This document shows positions 36,776 to 45,322 of a stretch of 64,000 nucleotides of DNA, piece by piece. The DNA is taken from contig NZ_LUHJ01000042.1 of the NCBI RefSeq assembly GCF_001597745.1, positions 91,665 through 155,664 of the forward strand, written 5' to 3'. The first letter of the stretch is position 1. Each line of letters opens with the position of its first letter. The notes below the pieces were generated by a model. That model did not search any database. It saw nothing but the letters and a program-made list of their open reading frames with translations, and was not told the origin of the DNA. Position numbers and translations under genes: made by a program. Source of the stretch: Anabaena sp. 4-3. GTDB taxonomy: Bacteria > Cyanobacteriota > Cyanobacteriia > Cyanobacteriales > Nostocaceae.

Positions 36776-37255
36776 TTAAGCTTCATCCCAAAGTTGACGT
36801 ACTTTGTCAGGTAGCCAACTAGAAATTTCCTGAATTCTTTGGGGAGATAGTTCGTCTTTAGTGGCAGAAAATACGGCTTTAACTACTTGTTCGCGGTTTA
36901 CATTTGGGGGCATTCCGCCTTCATTTGCCACCCGAAATAAAAAGCGATCGCTATCAATTTTAAAAATACCAGGCCCCTGCCACGGTGGACGTACCCGACT
37001 CAAAAATCCCACAAGTGGATTTGTATCATGCCATAAATCAGCTATTTCCATTTGCAGTGATTTATCCTCACTGATTTCTGCTGGTTCGTGTAGTTCTGCT
37101 TCCACTCTGTCAGCAGTTTCTGTAGTCATCAAGTCCCGCATCACCCGGAATACAACTTCTGTGATATCTCTGGCATCATAGATATCTGATAAACCACTTT
37201 TTTCCTGAACTTTTTCTAAAAATGGTGTATCTTGTTCTTTGATATTAGTTCTCAT
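36776..37255 (-). CDS. DUF2267-family protein
   Basis: The ATG at 37255 has GGAGG six bases upstream, giving 159 residues. The helical repeats (VFRVMRDLMTTETADRVEAE and VVKAVFSATKDELSPQRIQE with ISSWLPDKVRQLWDEA) match DUF2267, which has two similar helical halves centred on LP-containing motifs. Between them is a loop with SRVRPPWQGPGIF. Function unknown; members are often stress related. It lies downstream of the histidine kinase gene, same strand, 200 bases apart. Confidence 0.75.
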   Translation of the reverse strand: MRTNIKEQDTPFLEKVQEKSGLSDIYDARDITEVVFRVMRDLMTTETADRVEAELHEPAEISEDKSLQMEIADLWHDTNPLVGFLSRVRPPWQGPGIFKIDSDRFLFRVANEGGMPPNVNREQVVKAVFSATKDELSPQRIQEISSWLPDKVRQLWDEA

Positions 37256-37456
37256 TTCAGCCTCCGACACTAAATTTATAGCTGCATTTCCCACAGAGAA
37301 AATAGCAGTTTAGATGAATAATCCTGTGGTTAGGTATTAGCCATTAAACTGCTTCCTCTAGAGGTTTTGTGTAAACAATGCAAGCTTTACTTAATAAATT
37401 AATAGTGCAAGTGAGGAGAATTCATCTATCACAGGAAACAATTATTGAATATAGAA

Positions 37457-38857
37457 TTAAGACTCAAGAGTTATTGGTAAACAGACAATAAAAGTAGTAC
37501 CTTTGCCTAAAGTGCTTTCTACTTGAATTTGACCTTGGTGATGTTCGACAATAGCGTGAGCGATCGCTAACCCCAAACCTGAACCAGTAGCACTGTCTGT
37601 AGCCAGACTCCCGGTTTTATGGGTACGTGCCGGATCTACACGATAAAAACGGTCAAATAATCGAGGTAACGCCTCAGATGGAATCCCTACGCCAGTATCA
37701 CTTACCTTAACTTGCAAATATGCCGCACCGTTGTAGCGCATTTTATCTATGCGTCCTAGTTCTACATTCACCTCCCCACCGCCTGGGGTATATTGCAAAG
37801 CATTACCAATCAAATTAGTAAACAACCGCACCAATTGATCCCAATTACCCCAGAGTGTAAACCAATTTTCTAACAACTCTGCGCTAGTTTCCGAAGCGGG
37901 AGGATCTACCAAATGCAAATTTAGCGAGATAGCTTTGTCTGTAGCAAGCAGTTGTTGTTCTTCCACCACCTCCATCAGCAAAGCATCTAACGGACAATCT
38001 GCAAAACCATCTTTGCTCATGCCACTATCTTGGCGTGCTAAGAATAATAAATCATTGACTAACTTGCCCAAACGCTGTGTTAACCTTTCCACCACCTTCA
38101 ACTGTTGTCGATAGTTTTTTGACATACTAGCTTCGGCTGGTGCTAAGTCTAAATCAGCCAAAGCCACTTGCACATTCGTTTGAATCAACGTAATCGGACT
38201 TCTCAACTCATGGGAAGCATCAGCTGTGAATTGTTTGAGACGTTGGTAAGATTCCCCCACAGGTTCCATCGCTTTCCCGGAAAGGAACCAACCGCAATAA
38301 CCCACAGACAGCACCATTAAACCAGTACCCAACGCTAAATCAAAAATTAACTGACGACTCGGTTTAGTCACTTCAAACCAAGGATGACTCACACGCAGAT
38401 ATCCTAAAACCTGTCGTCCCACTTCTACGCGCTGCGTAACTTGTCGCAATAACAACTCTGAATCTTCCCATGTTTGTGATGCTGCCTTGGGTATGTGGAC
38501 GGTTTCACCAGTGCGGTTACTGTGAATGGGAACATTTAGAGGCTCAGAAAAAGTAGACCAGATTAACTCACCAGTCGGACTAAACCATTCTAAATCAATA
38601 TGGTCATCTTCTACCGTCTGGGCATTGTTGCGAAAACTCGCCTCTACATTAATATGTAATTGTTCAGCGTCGCCCTTCACTGGCTCAATCACTAAAGAAC
38701 GCTCGACTATTTCCACCACATGATTCAACGTATCATCTATGCGTTCAATTAACGTACTACGCACATATAAATACACACCACTAGCAAACAGCAGTAGCAG
38801 CACAGCAGTGACAGCAGTGTACCAGATAGCCAGACGGCGACGAGTAGCTTGGAACAT
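37457..38857 (-). CDS. Sensor histidine kinase with periplasmic domain
   Basis: About 466 residues from the ATG at 38857. Two membrane helices (about 10-30 and 175-195) enclose a periplasmic sensor of about 140 residues. Then a HAMP-like linker, the HisKA phosphoacceptor in DASHELRSPITLI (about 220), and HATPase with N box NLIGNALQYTPGGG, G1 box SDTGVGIP and G2 box GSGLGLAIAHAI. All motifs needed for autophosphorylation are there. No response regulator is adjacent, so the partner is unknown. Sensor sequence is unlike families I recognise. Confidence 0.88.
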   Translation of the reverse strand: MFQATRRRLAIWYTAVTAVLLLLFASGVYLYVRSTLIERIDDTLNHVVEIVERSLVIEPVKGDAEQLHINVEASFRNNAQTVEDDHIDLEWFSPTGELIWSTFSEPLNVPIHSNRTGETVHIPKAASQTWEDSELLLRQVTQRVEVGRQVLGYLRVSHPWFEVTKPSRQLIFDLALGTGLMVLSVGYCGWFLSGKAMEPVGESYQRLKQFTADASHELRSPITLIQTNVQVALADLDLAPAEASMSKNYRQQLKVVERLTQRLGKLVNDLLFLARQDSGMSKDGFADCPLDALLMEVVEEQQLLATDKAISLNLHLVDPPASETSAELLENWFTLWGNWDQLVRLFTNLIGNALQYTPGGGEVNVELGRIDKMRYNGAAYLQVKVSDTGVGIPSEALPRLFDRFYRVDPARTHKTGSLATDSATGSGLGLAIAHAIVEHHQGQIQVESTLGKGTTFIVCLPITLES

Positions 38858-38924
38858 ATCGCAACTCAACCAAAAGCATATATAAGTAGCTATAAGTAGC
38901 TCAACTTAAAAACACGTCATACCC

Positions 38925-38957
38925 AAATCCCCGATTTCTCGAAGAAGTCGGGGATTT
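38925..38957. repeat. AAATCCCCGA inverted repeat
   Basis: AAATCCCCGA and TCGGGGATTT are perfect ten-base arms around a 13-base loop containing CTTCTTCGAGAA-type symmetry. Just before it TATAAGTAGC occurs twice in tandem (38881-38900). It is in the upstream region of the histidine kinase. Confidence 0.8.
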
Positions 38958-38983
38958 ATCCCATCATCATTTTATCTTGGATA

Positions 38984-39108
38984 GGACTTACGCAAGTGTC
39001 ACCTTAAAGATGTCTTGTAGGGTGCTTTAGAATGCTTAAATGCTGTCAATAAATAAATGTATTTTTGTTATCTGACCCACCCTACTATTATGCCAGTTGC
39101 GTAAGTCC
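38984..39108. mobile_element. MITE-like element with GGACTTACGCAA terminal repeats
   Basis: The ends GGACTTACGCAA (38984-38995) and TTGCGTAAGTCC (39097-39108) are perfect 12-base inverted repeats. Subterminal TGTAGGGTG and CCACCCTAC are also inverted. The 125-base interior has no gene. This is the layout of a non-autonomous miniature transposable element. The remaining spacer up to 39938 is A/T rich with no recognised gene and holds the promoter of the next gene. Confidence 0.72.
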
Positions 39109-39938
39109 AGTTTAATATGATGAAAGTAGTTGTTCAGCAAATTTAATTTTGACGGTTTGCGAAGAAATGCGTTTGTTAAGTTTTGATTAGGCTAAAAGCG
39201 CGTTTATGCTCTCTTTTTCTCAGGGAGGGTGATTTTATTCCCCTCGATTCCAGCTATGGAATCTCATCTCGGTATTTCCCACAGATTATCTGATTTTGTT
39301 CTAGTAATCTTTGCAAAAAAATATTTAATCCTACCATTTATTTTATACCTACCAAAAAAGATTAATCCTATTTAAAATAATTTAACAATTTCATGATGAA
39401 ACTTGGCATTTTTAAGTAATTCCACGGAAGCATAGTTTTTAGCATAAAAGTTAAATTCTAGATGCACTTGAAATGTGAGGAAACTGTCCAGAGAAAACAA
39501 AAAGCCAGAAAGATAAAAAAATATCTTCCGGAGTCAGTTTAAATTTTGTGAAAAAGAATCTAGTTACTCAGAAAATCAGGATAAATTCATACATGACAAA
39601 AATTCTACTTCTACACCTTGACTAGCAACTCAGATACCAGCAACCTAATAATATATAAAACAACTCCTAACAATATAAAAACATCTTGTTAATGGGATAG
39701 ATACTCAAATTGAGAAATTTTCCCATTTATCCAGCCAGAACAAAGCCGTAAATTCACATAATGGAATATTAAAATTCTGCTTAGGTTGCAACTCCACACC
39801 AGCAAACCTGGTTTTGACATAACTAATGGTTAACTATGGTTGAGTGATGACAATTAATTTGTGCTAATTAACGCGGCAATCCTGTAAATCGTTGGCAATC
39901 TTAATTGTCGAACTTATAAAAATACCAAGGAAACAAAG

Positions 39939-42653
39939 ATGGGAACTTACAACGGAACAACACCCTTCCCCGATCCGGGTAGTAACACATCCACAGCCCT
40001 AGACACTGCAACCTATATTGGTGGATCTCTCCTCAGCACACCAAGCTTATTTCAAGAAAGTCTTAGCCGTTTAACTCCATCTGATCTATCGGATTATTAC
40101 AGATTCACTATCAGCAGTTCTAGTATAGTCACCTTAGAAATGGATGGACTAACTGCTGATGCTAATTTGTTCCTGCGAAATAGTGCTGGTAGCTCCCTGC
40201 GTGCTTCTAGCAACACTGGAACTGATCCAGAGAGAATACGTTTTAGCTTGGCGGATACACCAAGTAACGTATTTTACGCACAGGCCTTTATTCCATTCGG
40301 TTCAACTGCCACCGATTATAATCTTCGGCTCTCCGCAGAAGCTATTCAGCAAACCAATATAGACGATAATACAACTGCCAACGCCAGAAATATTGGTACA
40401 TTCAGCACTACAAGTAGTATCACTCCCATAACTGATTATGTCAGTAGCTCAGGTCAAGTTCAAGATGCAAACGACTACTACAGTTTCACAATAACCAACA
40501 GTGGCACAGTTAACATCGATTTGAGTAGTCTGAATGGTACTGATATTCTCTATGCTGATCTTGAACTCAGAAATAGTGCCAATTCAGTTCTTCAACGCAG
40601 TGATACTGCTGGAACAACATCAGAGTCAATTAATCGCAGTCTTGCTGCTGGTACATACTATATCCGGGCTTACTCCTCCTCAGATCCGGGTAACTATCAG
40701 TTAGATTTTAGCTTTACCGCCGACCCACCAGACGAAGGGGGAAACACAGTTGGAACTGCTACTGCCATTAATTTACCTTATGACATATCAGATCAAGTCA
40801 GCCTAGGAGACACTAGCGATTATTACCAGTTCACCTTAAATGAAGCATCTCTAGTAGATATCAGATTCACATCCCTGACAGCCGATGCCAACTTATATCT
40901 GCAAAATGCAACTGGTGGTAACATTATCAGCTCAACCCAGTCGGGAACAGCCTTAGATGCAGTTCGGATCAGCTTGGCTGCTGGTACTTACAACATCTTA
41001 GTTAACCGTGGTTCGGCAACGACAGCTGAATATACCTTGAGTGCATCTGCTGAAACCATCGGCACAGATCAAGCACCCAACGAGACAGGCACAGCACTGG
41101 ATTTGGGGAGCTTAAATAGTAGTATCTCCCGCAGTGAATTTGTAGGCAATATAGACACTAATGATTACTATAAATTCACTGTAAATACAACTTCTGAGTT
41201 CAGCCTTGCTCTGAATATTTCGAGTAACTATCCAGATTTGCAGCTAGTTAATGCAGATGTGCAACTTCTTAACAGTGGCGGTACACAAATCGCTATATCT
41301 AACCAACCGGGGAATAGTAATGAAAGTATTAACGCTACCCTGGATGCAGGTACATACTTTGTTCGTGTCTATACATCTGGGTTAGCTAATACCTTCTATG
41401 ATTTGAATCTCACAGCACAGTCACAAGCGAGATTAGTACAAGACATTAATTCGACTGGTAGTTCTAACCCTGCCAACCTCACCGCATTGGGTAATACACT
41501 ATATTTTACTGCTGATGATGGTGGTGTAAATGGTGTCCAATTATGGAGCAGTGACGGTAATACAACCACCAAACTGAGTAATAACACTAGCTTTCACCCA
41601 AGTAACTTAGTAGTTTTCAACAACAGATTATACTTTACCGCCAGTGACAGCACGTATGGTAGGGAACTGTGGGAATATAACGGTACTTCGGTAAATAGGA
41701 TTAGTGATATTAATGTTGGTGTTGGTAATTCTGATCCAGGTAATTTGACTGTGGTTGGGAACCAACTATTTTTTACCGCCGTCGATAGTAGCAGCACCAG
41801 ACAACTTTGGGTTTATAATGGCTCAAGCCTGAATTTAGTAGACATTAACCCTGGTTTTGCTACTAATGGCACACCCACCCATACCACGGTTTTTAATAAT
41901 CGCCTCTTCTTCACAGCCCAAAATAACAGTCAACTGTGGTCAACTGACGGTTCTATAGCTGGTACACAAGTGATTACTGCTGGCGGTGTTACTAGCTCAA
42001 CTCCACGCAGTTTGACAGTAGTTGGTAATACTTTGTACTTCACCGCCAACAATGGCACAAGTGGTCATGAAGTATGGCAGTATCAAAGCGGTACTACAGC
42101 CAGCTTGCTCAAAGATATTACCCCCGGTGATAATTCCTACGCTCCAGACAGACTCACAGCAGTTGGTAATACTTTGTACTTTGTCACAGATAGCGACAAT
42201 GACTTTAACTTGGAACTGTGGAAGAGTGATGGTACTGCTGCGGGAACAGTGGGAATTGGAACTGATGGACAAGCACCCAATTTAGGCTTAGGGCCTATCT
42301 ACTTAACTGCTGTAGGAAATACGCTTTATTTTGTTGGAAATGATACAACTTCTGGTTTAGAGCTATGGAAAACAGATGGTATAAATACAAACAGAATTAA
42401 GGATATCTCATCTGGTAGCCCTAATAGTCTTCCCACTGGCCTTGTCAATTTCAATGGTACCCTCGCCTTTGCCGCTTCAAATGGTACCAGTCGGGAGGTG
42501 TGGTTCAGTGACGGCACAGAGCTAAATACAATTCAGGCTAGCAACATTTATTCTGGACAAAATGCTAACCCTGATTGGCTCACTGTCGTTGGTAATAAGC
42601 TGTTCTTCACCGCTACAGACGGGGCTGATAACACAGAATTGTACGTAATTTAA
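39939..42653 (+). CDS. Large PPC/ELWxxDGT-repeat surface protein
   Basis: A 904-residue protein without a classical signal peptide, as is common for cyanobacterial type I-secreted proteins. Residues about 25-490 form four pre-peptidase C-terminal (PPC) beta domains, each with a DYYxFT motif (SDYYRFTI, NDYYSFTI, SDYYQFTL, NDYYKFTV) and an AGTYxxxV end. Residues about 495-904 form about nine ELWxxDGT-type blades (QLWSSDGN, ELWKSDGTAAGT, ELWKTDGI, EVWFSDGT), probably a beta-propeller. An AAGGA lies before the ATG. No protease domain. It precedes chaperone-usher genes and may be a surface adhesin. Confidence 0.85.
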   Translation: MGTYNGTTPFPDPGSNTSTALDTATYIGGSLLSTPSLFQESLSRLTPSDLSDYYRFTISSSSIVTLEMDGLTADANLFLRNSAGSSLRASSNTGTDPERIRFSLADTPSNVFYAQAFIPFGSTATDYNLRLSAEAIQQTNIDDNTTANARNIGTFSTTSSITPITDYVSSSGQVQDANDYYSFTITNSGTVNIDLSSLNGTDILYADLELRNSANSVLQRSDTAGTTSESINRSLAAGTYYIRAYSSSDPGNYQLDFSFTADPPDEGGNTVGTATAINLPYDISDQVSLGDTSDYYQFTLNEASLVDIRFTSLTADANLYLQNATGGNIISSTQSGTALDAVRISLAAGTYNILVNRGSATTAEYTLSASAETIGTDQAPNETGTALDLGSLNSSISRSEFVGNIDTNDYYKFTVNTTSEFSLALNISSNYPDLQLVNADVQLLNSGGTQIAISNQPGNSNESINATLDAGTYFVRVYTSGLANTFYDLNLTAQSQARLVQDINSTGSSNPANLTALGNTLYFTADDGGVNGVQLWSSDGNTTTKLSNNTSFHPSNLVVFNNRLYFTASDSTYGRELWEYNGTSVNRISDINVGVGNSDPGNLTVVGNQLFFTAVDSSSTRQLWVYNGSSLNLVDINPGFATNGTPTHTTVFNNRLFFTAQNNSQLWSTDGSIAGTQVITAGGVTSSTPRSLTVVGNTLYFTANNGTSGHEVWQYQSGTTASLLKDITPGDNSYAPDRLTAVGNTLYFVTDSDNDFNLELWKSDGTAAGTVGIGTDGQAPNLGLGPIYLTAVGNTLYFVGNDTTSGLELWKTDGINTNRIKDISSGSPNSLPTGLVNFNGTLAFAASNGTSREVWFSDGTELNTIQASNIYSGQNANPDWLTVVGNKLFFTATDGADNTELYVI

Positions 42654-42663
42654 AGGAGGTGAT
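42652..42663 (+). promoter_or_regulatory. Orphan 12-base Shine-Dalgarno match
   Basis: AAAGGAGGTGAT overlaps the stop codon of the preceding gene and is a complete match to the anti-Shine-Dalgarno tail of 16S rRNA. The only frames beginning just downstream are 16 codons or shorter (GTG at 42659, TTG at 42663). The next gene starts 121 bases later with its own AAGGAG. Confidence 0.6.
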
Positions 42664-42783
42664 TGTTAAAACTCAAAATCCATATCAACAAACCAAATTT
42701 AACTCGTGATTGATTGAACGATATTTACTCACAGTCAACACAAATTGACACAAACACAAAATTTTAAGGAGATGTCTTCGATT

Positions 42784-43404
42784 ATGAAGAACAAATTTTT
42801 AGCTCTAGCTGCTTTCGGTGCTGCTGCTTTAGGTGGCGCAATTGTTTCCGCTCCTGCTCATGCACAAATTCCTCAAGGTTCAGGTCCCACCAGCGACATT
42901 ACCGTTAACGTCAGCGTTCCAGAAGTTCTGTATCTCAGAACAATTGCTGATATTGATTTAGAAATCACTGCGGCTGATTTGACTGGTGCTACATTAACCC
43001 CAGTAGCAGGAACTAACCCTCCTGCTTTGATTGGTCCCAACAATGATACAGCTGAAAGCCCTGCGGATAGTGTTGATACTGCATCTCCATTTGCAGGAGG
43101 ATTTGCAGATCCCGCAGGTCCAGGTGTGGACAAAACCATTACCAGTGCTTACATAGTATGGTCTAATTCTCCCACAGGCACCTACGACGTACAAGTCGAC
43201 ACTCCTGCAAGTGGATTTGCTGGACCTGGACCTGCAACTGTGGGTGTTGACGTTGTTGGTGCTAACCCACGCACAGGTATTGGTGCTGAGGGTCTAGTTA
43301 CAGCCACTGCTCAAGATATTACATTGAACCTTGTAGCGTCAGACGATAACATCACTGCTGGAAGCTACACAGGTGTTATCACAGTCGAAGCCTACAGACC
43401 ATAG
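42784..43404 (+). CDS. Secreted pilin-like protein of the chaperone-usher cluster
   Basis: The ATG at 42784 is preceded by AAGGAG (12 bases away) and begins an excellent signal peptide (MKNKFLALAAFGAAALGGAI, cleaved after AHA), giving about 206 residues. The mature part is beta-rich, acidic and Cys-free: DITVNVSVPEVLYLRTIADI at the start and SYTGVITVEAYRP at the end. The terminal strand resembles pilin subunits of the spore-coat-U/Csu type. With chaperone and usher genes downstream it is probably the main fibre subunit. Family assignment is inferred from context and strand pattern. Confidence 0.72.
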   Translation: MKNKFLALAAFGAAALGGAIVSAPAHAQIPQGSGPTSDITVNVSVPEVLYLRTIADIDLEITAADLTGATLTPVAGTNPPALIGPNNDTAESPADSVDTASPFAGGFADPAGPGVDKTITSAYIVWSNSPTGTYDVQVDTPASGFAGPGPATVGVDVVGANPRTGIGAEGLVTATAQDITLNLVASDDNITAGSYTGVITVEAYRP

Positions 43405-43519
43405 ATTGTGAAGCTTGATTGTGGTGGCATGGGTAGAAAGAGTTTGCCTCAAACCTCGCAAGTCAAAAACAAACTTTCCTACCATGACGCACCTGATTTA
43501 GTGACCTAAATCTATCCCC

Positions 43520-43543
43520 AACCCCCTGAAATATGGGGGTGTT
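43520..43543 (+). terminator. Possible attenuating hairpin between pilin-like genes
   Basis: AACCCCC faces GGGGGTGTT around an eight-base loop, followed by AACCTGA with no clear T run. It lies 115 bases after the first pilin-like gene and could reduce read-through, keeping the subunit more abundant than the assembly proteins. Confidence 0.5.
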
Positions 43544-43630
43544 AACCTGATACAACTCCAATTTTTGACAAAGAAAAAACTTAAGTTGTAGCAGAAAAAC
43601 AATTATTATACATGACTTAGGTGTGAGACA

Positions 43631-44203
43631 TTGAGCAATATGTCATGGGACAAAATTAAAATTTATAAATCCTACCTCCTTGGTTGCTTGGGCGCGAGCA
43701 TTGCTATTTTGATTGGCATCCAACTGAAAGCTTCAGCCCAATATTTCTCAGGAATTACACCTATAGAAATTTACCAATTAGCTATTCCCCAAAAGCTGAC
43801 TATTCCTCCCATTAACCCGTCAGAAATTGCCATTACTAGCCGCAGCGATACAGTCAAGCATTCGGGAGACTTATCTGCACCTCCACCGTTTAATACCTCG
43901 ATTGTGCGGGAATATCCAAATATTTGGCAGATACGTGTTCCTGTAGACGAGGTAGATTCACTTTATGCCACTTACGAACTTAAAGCCGAGAACGGCAAGG
44001 ATAATGCTGTCACCAATGAACAGCGTTCTGATGCTGCCCTACCGATTGTGATCGAGCCATTACCTATTGTAGAAATTTCCCGCGACACCGACAGTAACAC
44101 AGCTTTGGTACAAGGTGGATTTCGTTTAACAATCGACATTGCTAATACCCCAATAGCGGGTAATTATGCTGGGGAATTAACGGTAAAAGTGGATCGGCGT
44201 TAG
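43631..44203 (+). CDS. Second pilin-like secreted protein
   Basis: A 190-residue protein starting at TTG 43631 with AGGTG upstream, or at ATG 43640. A hydrophobic segment (YLLGCLGASIAILIGIQL) with cleavage at ASA gives a beta-rich mature part. The end GGFRLTIDIANTPIAGNYAG, then ELTVKVDRR, parallels the end of the previous gene (ITLNLVASDDNITAGSYTG, then VITVEAYRP), so the two are related subunits. It may be a tip or minor subunit. No cysteines in the mature part. It lies between the major subunit and the chaperone. Confidence 0.65.
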   Translation: MSNMSWDKIKIYKSYLLGCLGASIAILIGIQLKASAQYFSGITPIEIYQLAIPQKLTIPPINPSEIAITSRSDTVKHSGDLSAPPPFNTSIVREYPNIWQIRVPVDEVDSLYATYELKAENGKDNAVTNEQRSDAALPIVIEPLPIVEISRDTDSNTALVQGGFRLTIDIANTPIAGNYAGELTVKVDRR

Positions 44204-44271
44204 TTGTGTTGAAAACCCAAAATTAGCAAAAGATAATTAAATTAAAGTTAATCTATTTGTGGTGTGTGACA

Positions 44272-45222
44272 GTGAGAGAATTGATAAATAAATTAGCAAC
44301 ATCTTCAAGCATTGTCTTGGGTTTAATGGGGACATTGGCTTTAAGTATACCTCCGGCTACAGCACTTAATGTTGGTGTGACTCCCCCCAGATTTGAGGTC
44401 AAGATAAATAACAACAAAACACGGACTCAAACTATTAGAGTCATTAACCAAGATTCTCGTCCAGTGGAAGTGCAAGTTAGTGTCCGCTCTTTTATTTTAA
44501 ATGAAAATAATAGAGTGGAAACACTTCCTCCGAGTGAGCAATCTTTAGAGCAGTGGATTGTCTACACACCAGCTAGATTTACAATTCCAGCAGGTGGTTC
44601 TCAAACTGTGCGCTTTGCGATTCGTCCCCGTGTTCAACCCCAACCAGGTGAACATCGAGCGATGCTGTTGATTGAAGAAGTTCCACAGGCTAACTCCAAA
44701 TCCAAAGGGGTGAGAATAATTGGCAGAGTAGGGGTTGCTGTTTATGGGTATGTGGGAGATGTTAAACGCAATGGGGTGTTGAATTCTGTTTCTGTAGACA
44801 CAAAACCCAAAGCATTGCGAGCTATTTTTGATGTTTCCAGCCAAGGTAATAGCTCTGTGAGGCTCAATGGTCAATATAGCATCTGGCCAGCTGCTCAATA
44901 TCCAGGTGCAGAAGCGACAAAACCCATAGGTAATTTAGGCAAGCCTAATTCAAAATTGCCAGAAAATCTGCTGGCTGCTGGTAATTTACCCGACACCCCA
45001 GTTTTACCTGATAATCGCCGTCAGATTGTTTTACCCATCAATAAAACATTACCTCCTGGTAATTATGTGTTGGATATCAACGGAGATTTGAGTGGTGTGG
45101 CGATTAATCAAGGCATACCGTTTACTGTACCGACAAATAATAATGTCAAGCCGAATAATCGCACTCAACCAAATTCTCAAAGGGTTAAAGATTTATTAAA
45201 AAATCATCTACAGAGTAGATAG
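44272..45222 (+). CDS. PapD-like periplasmic fimbrial chaperone
   Basis: About 316 residues from the GTG at 44272. A signal peptide (SSSIVLGLMGTLALSIPPAT, cleaved near TALN) precedes an Ig-like domain: VTPPRFEVKINNNKTRTQTI, VINQDSRPVEVQVSV, WIVYTPARFTIPAGGSQTVR and FAIRPRVQPQPGEHRAMLLI. This is the N-terminal PapD/FimC fold, where the region after the IPAGG motif caps subunits by donor-strand complementation. A second beta domain follows (LRAIFDVSSQGNSSVRLNGQ) and a basic, Asn-rich tail. It lies between the subunits and the usher. Confidence 0.78.
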   Translation: MRELINKLATSSSIVLGLMGTLALSIPPATALNVGVTPPRFEVKINNNKTRTQTIRVINQDSRPVEVQVSVRSFILNENNRVETLPPSEQSLEQWIVYTPARFTIPAGGSQTVRFAIRPRVQPQPGEHRAMLLIEEVPQANSKSKGVRIIGRVGVAVYGYVGDVKRNGVLNSVSVDTKPKALRAIFDVSSQGNSSVRLNGQYSIWPAAQYPGAEATKPIGNLGKPNSKLPENLLAAGNLPDTPVLPDNRRQIVLPINKTLPPGNYVLDINGDLSGVAINQGIPFTVPTNNNVKPNNRTQPNSQRVKDLLKNHLQSR

Positions 45223-45322
45223 GTTTGATAAGTTCAAAAGCTAGTTTTTTATCCTTCCCAACCATGTTTTTGTAGCCGGGAAGATGTTGAGGCTACTTAT
45301 AGAAATTTGTTTGCTTTAATCT

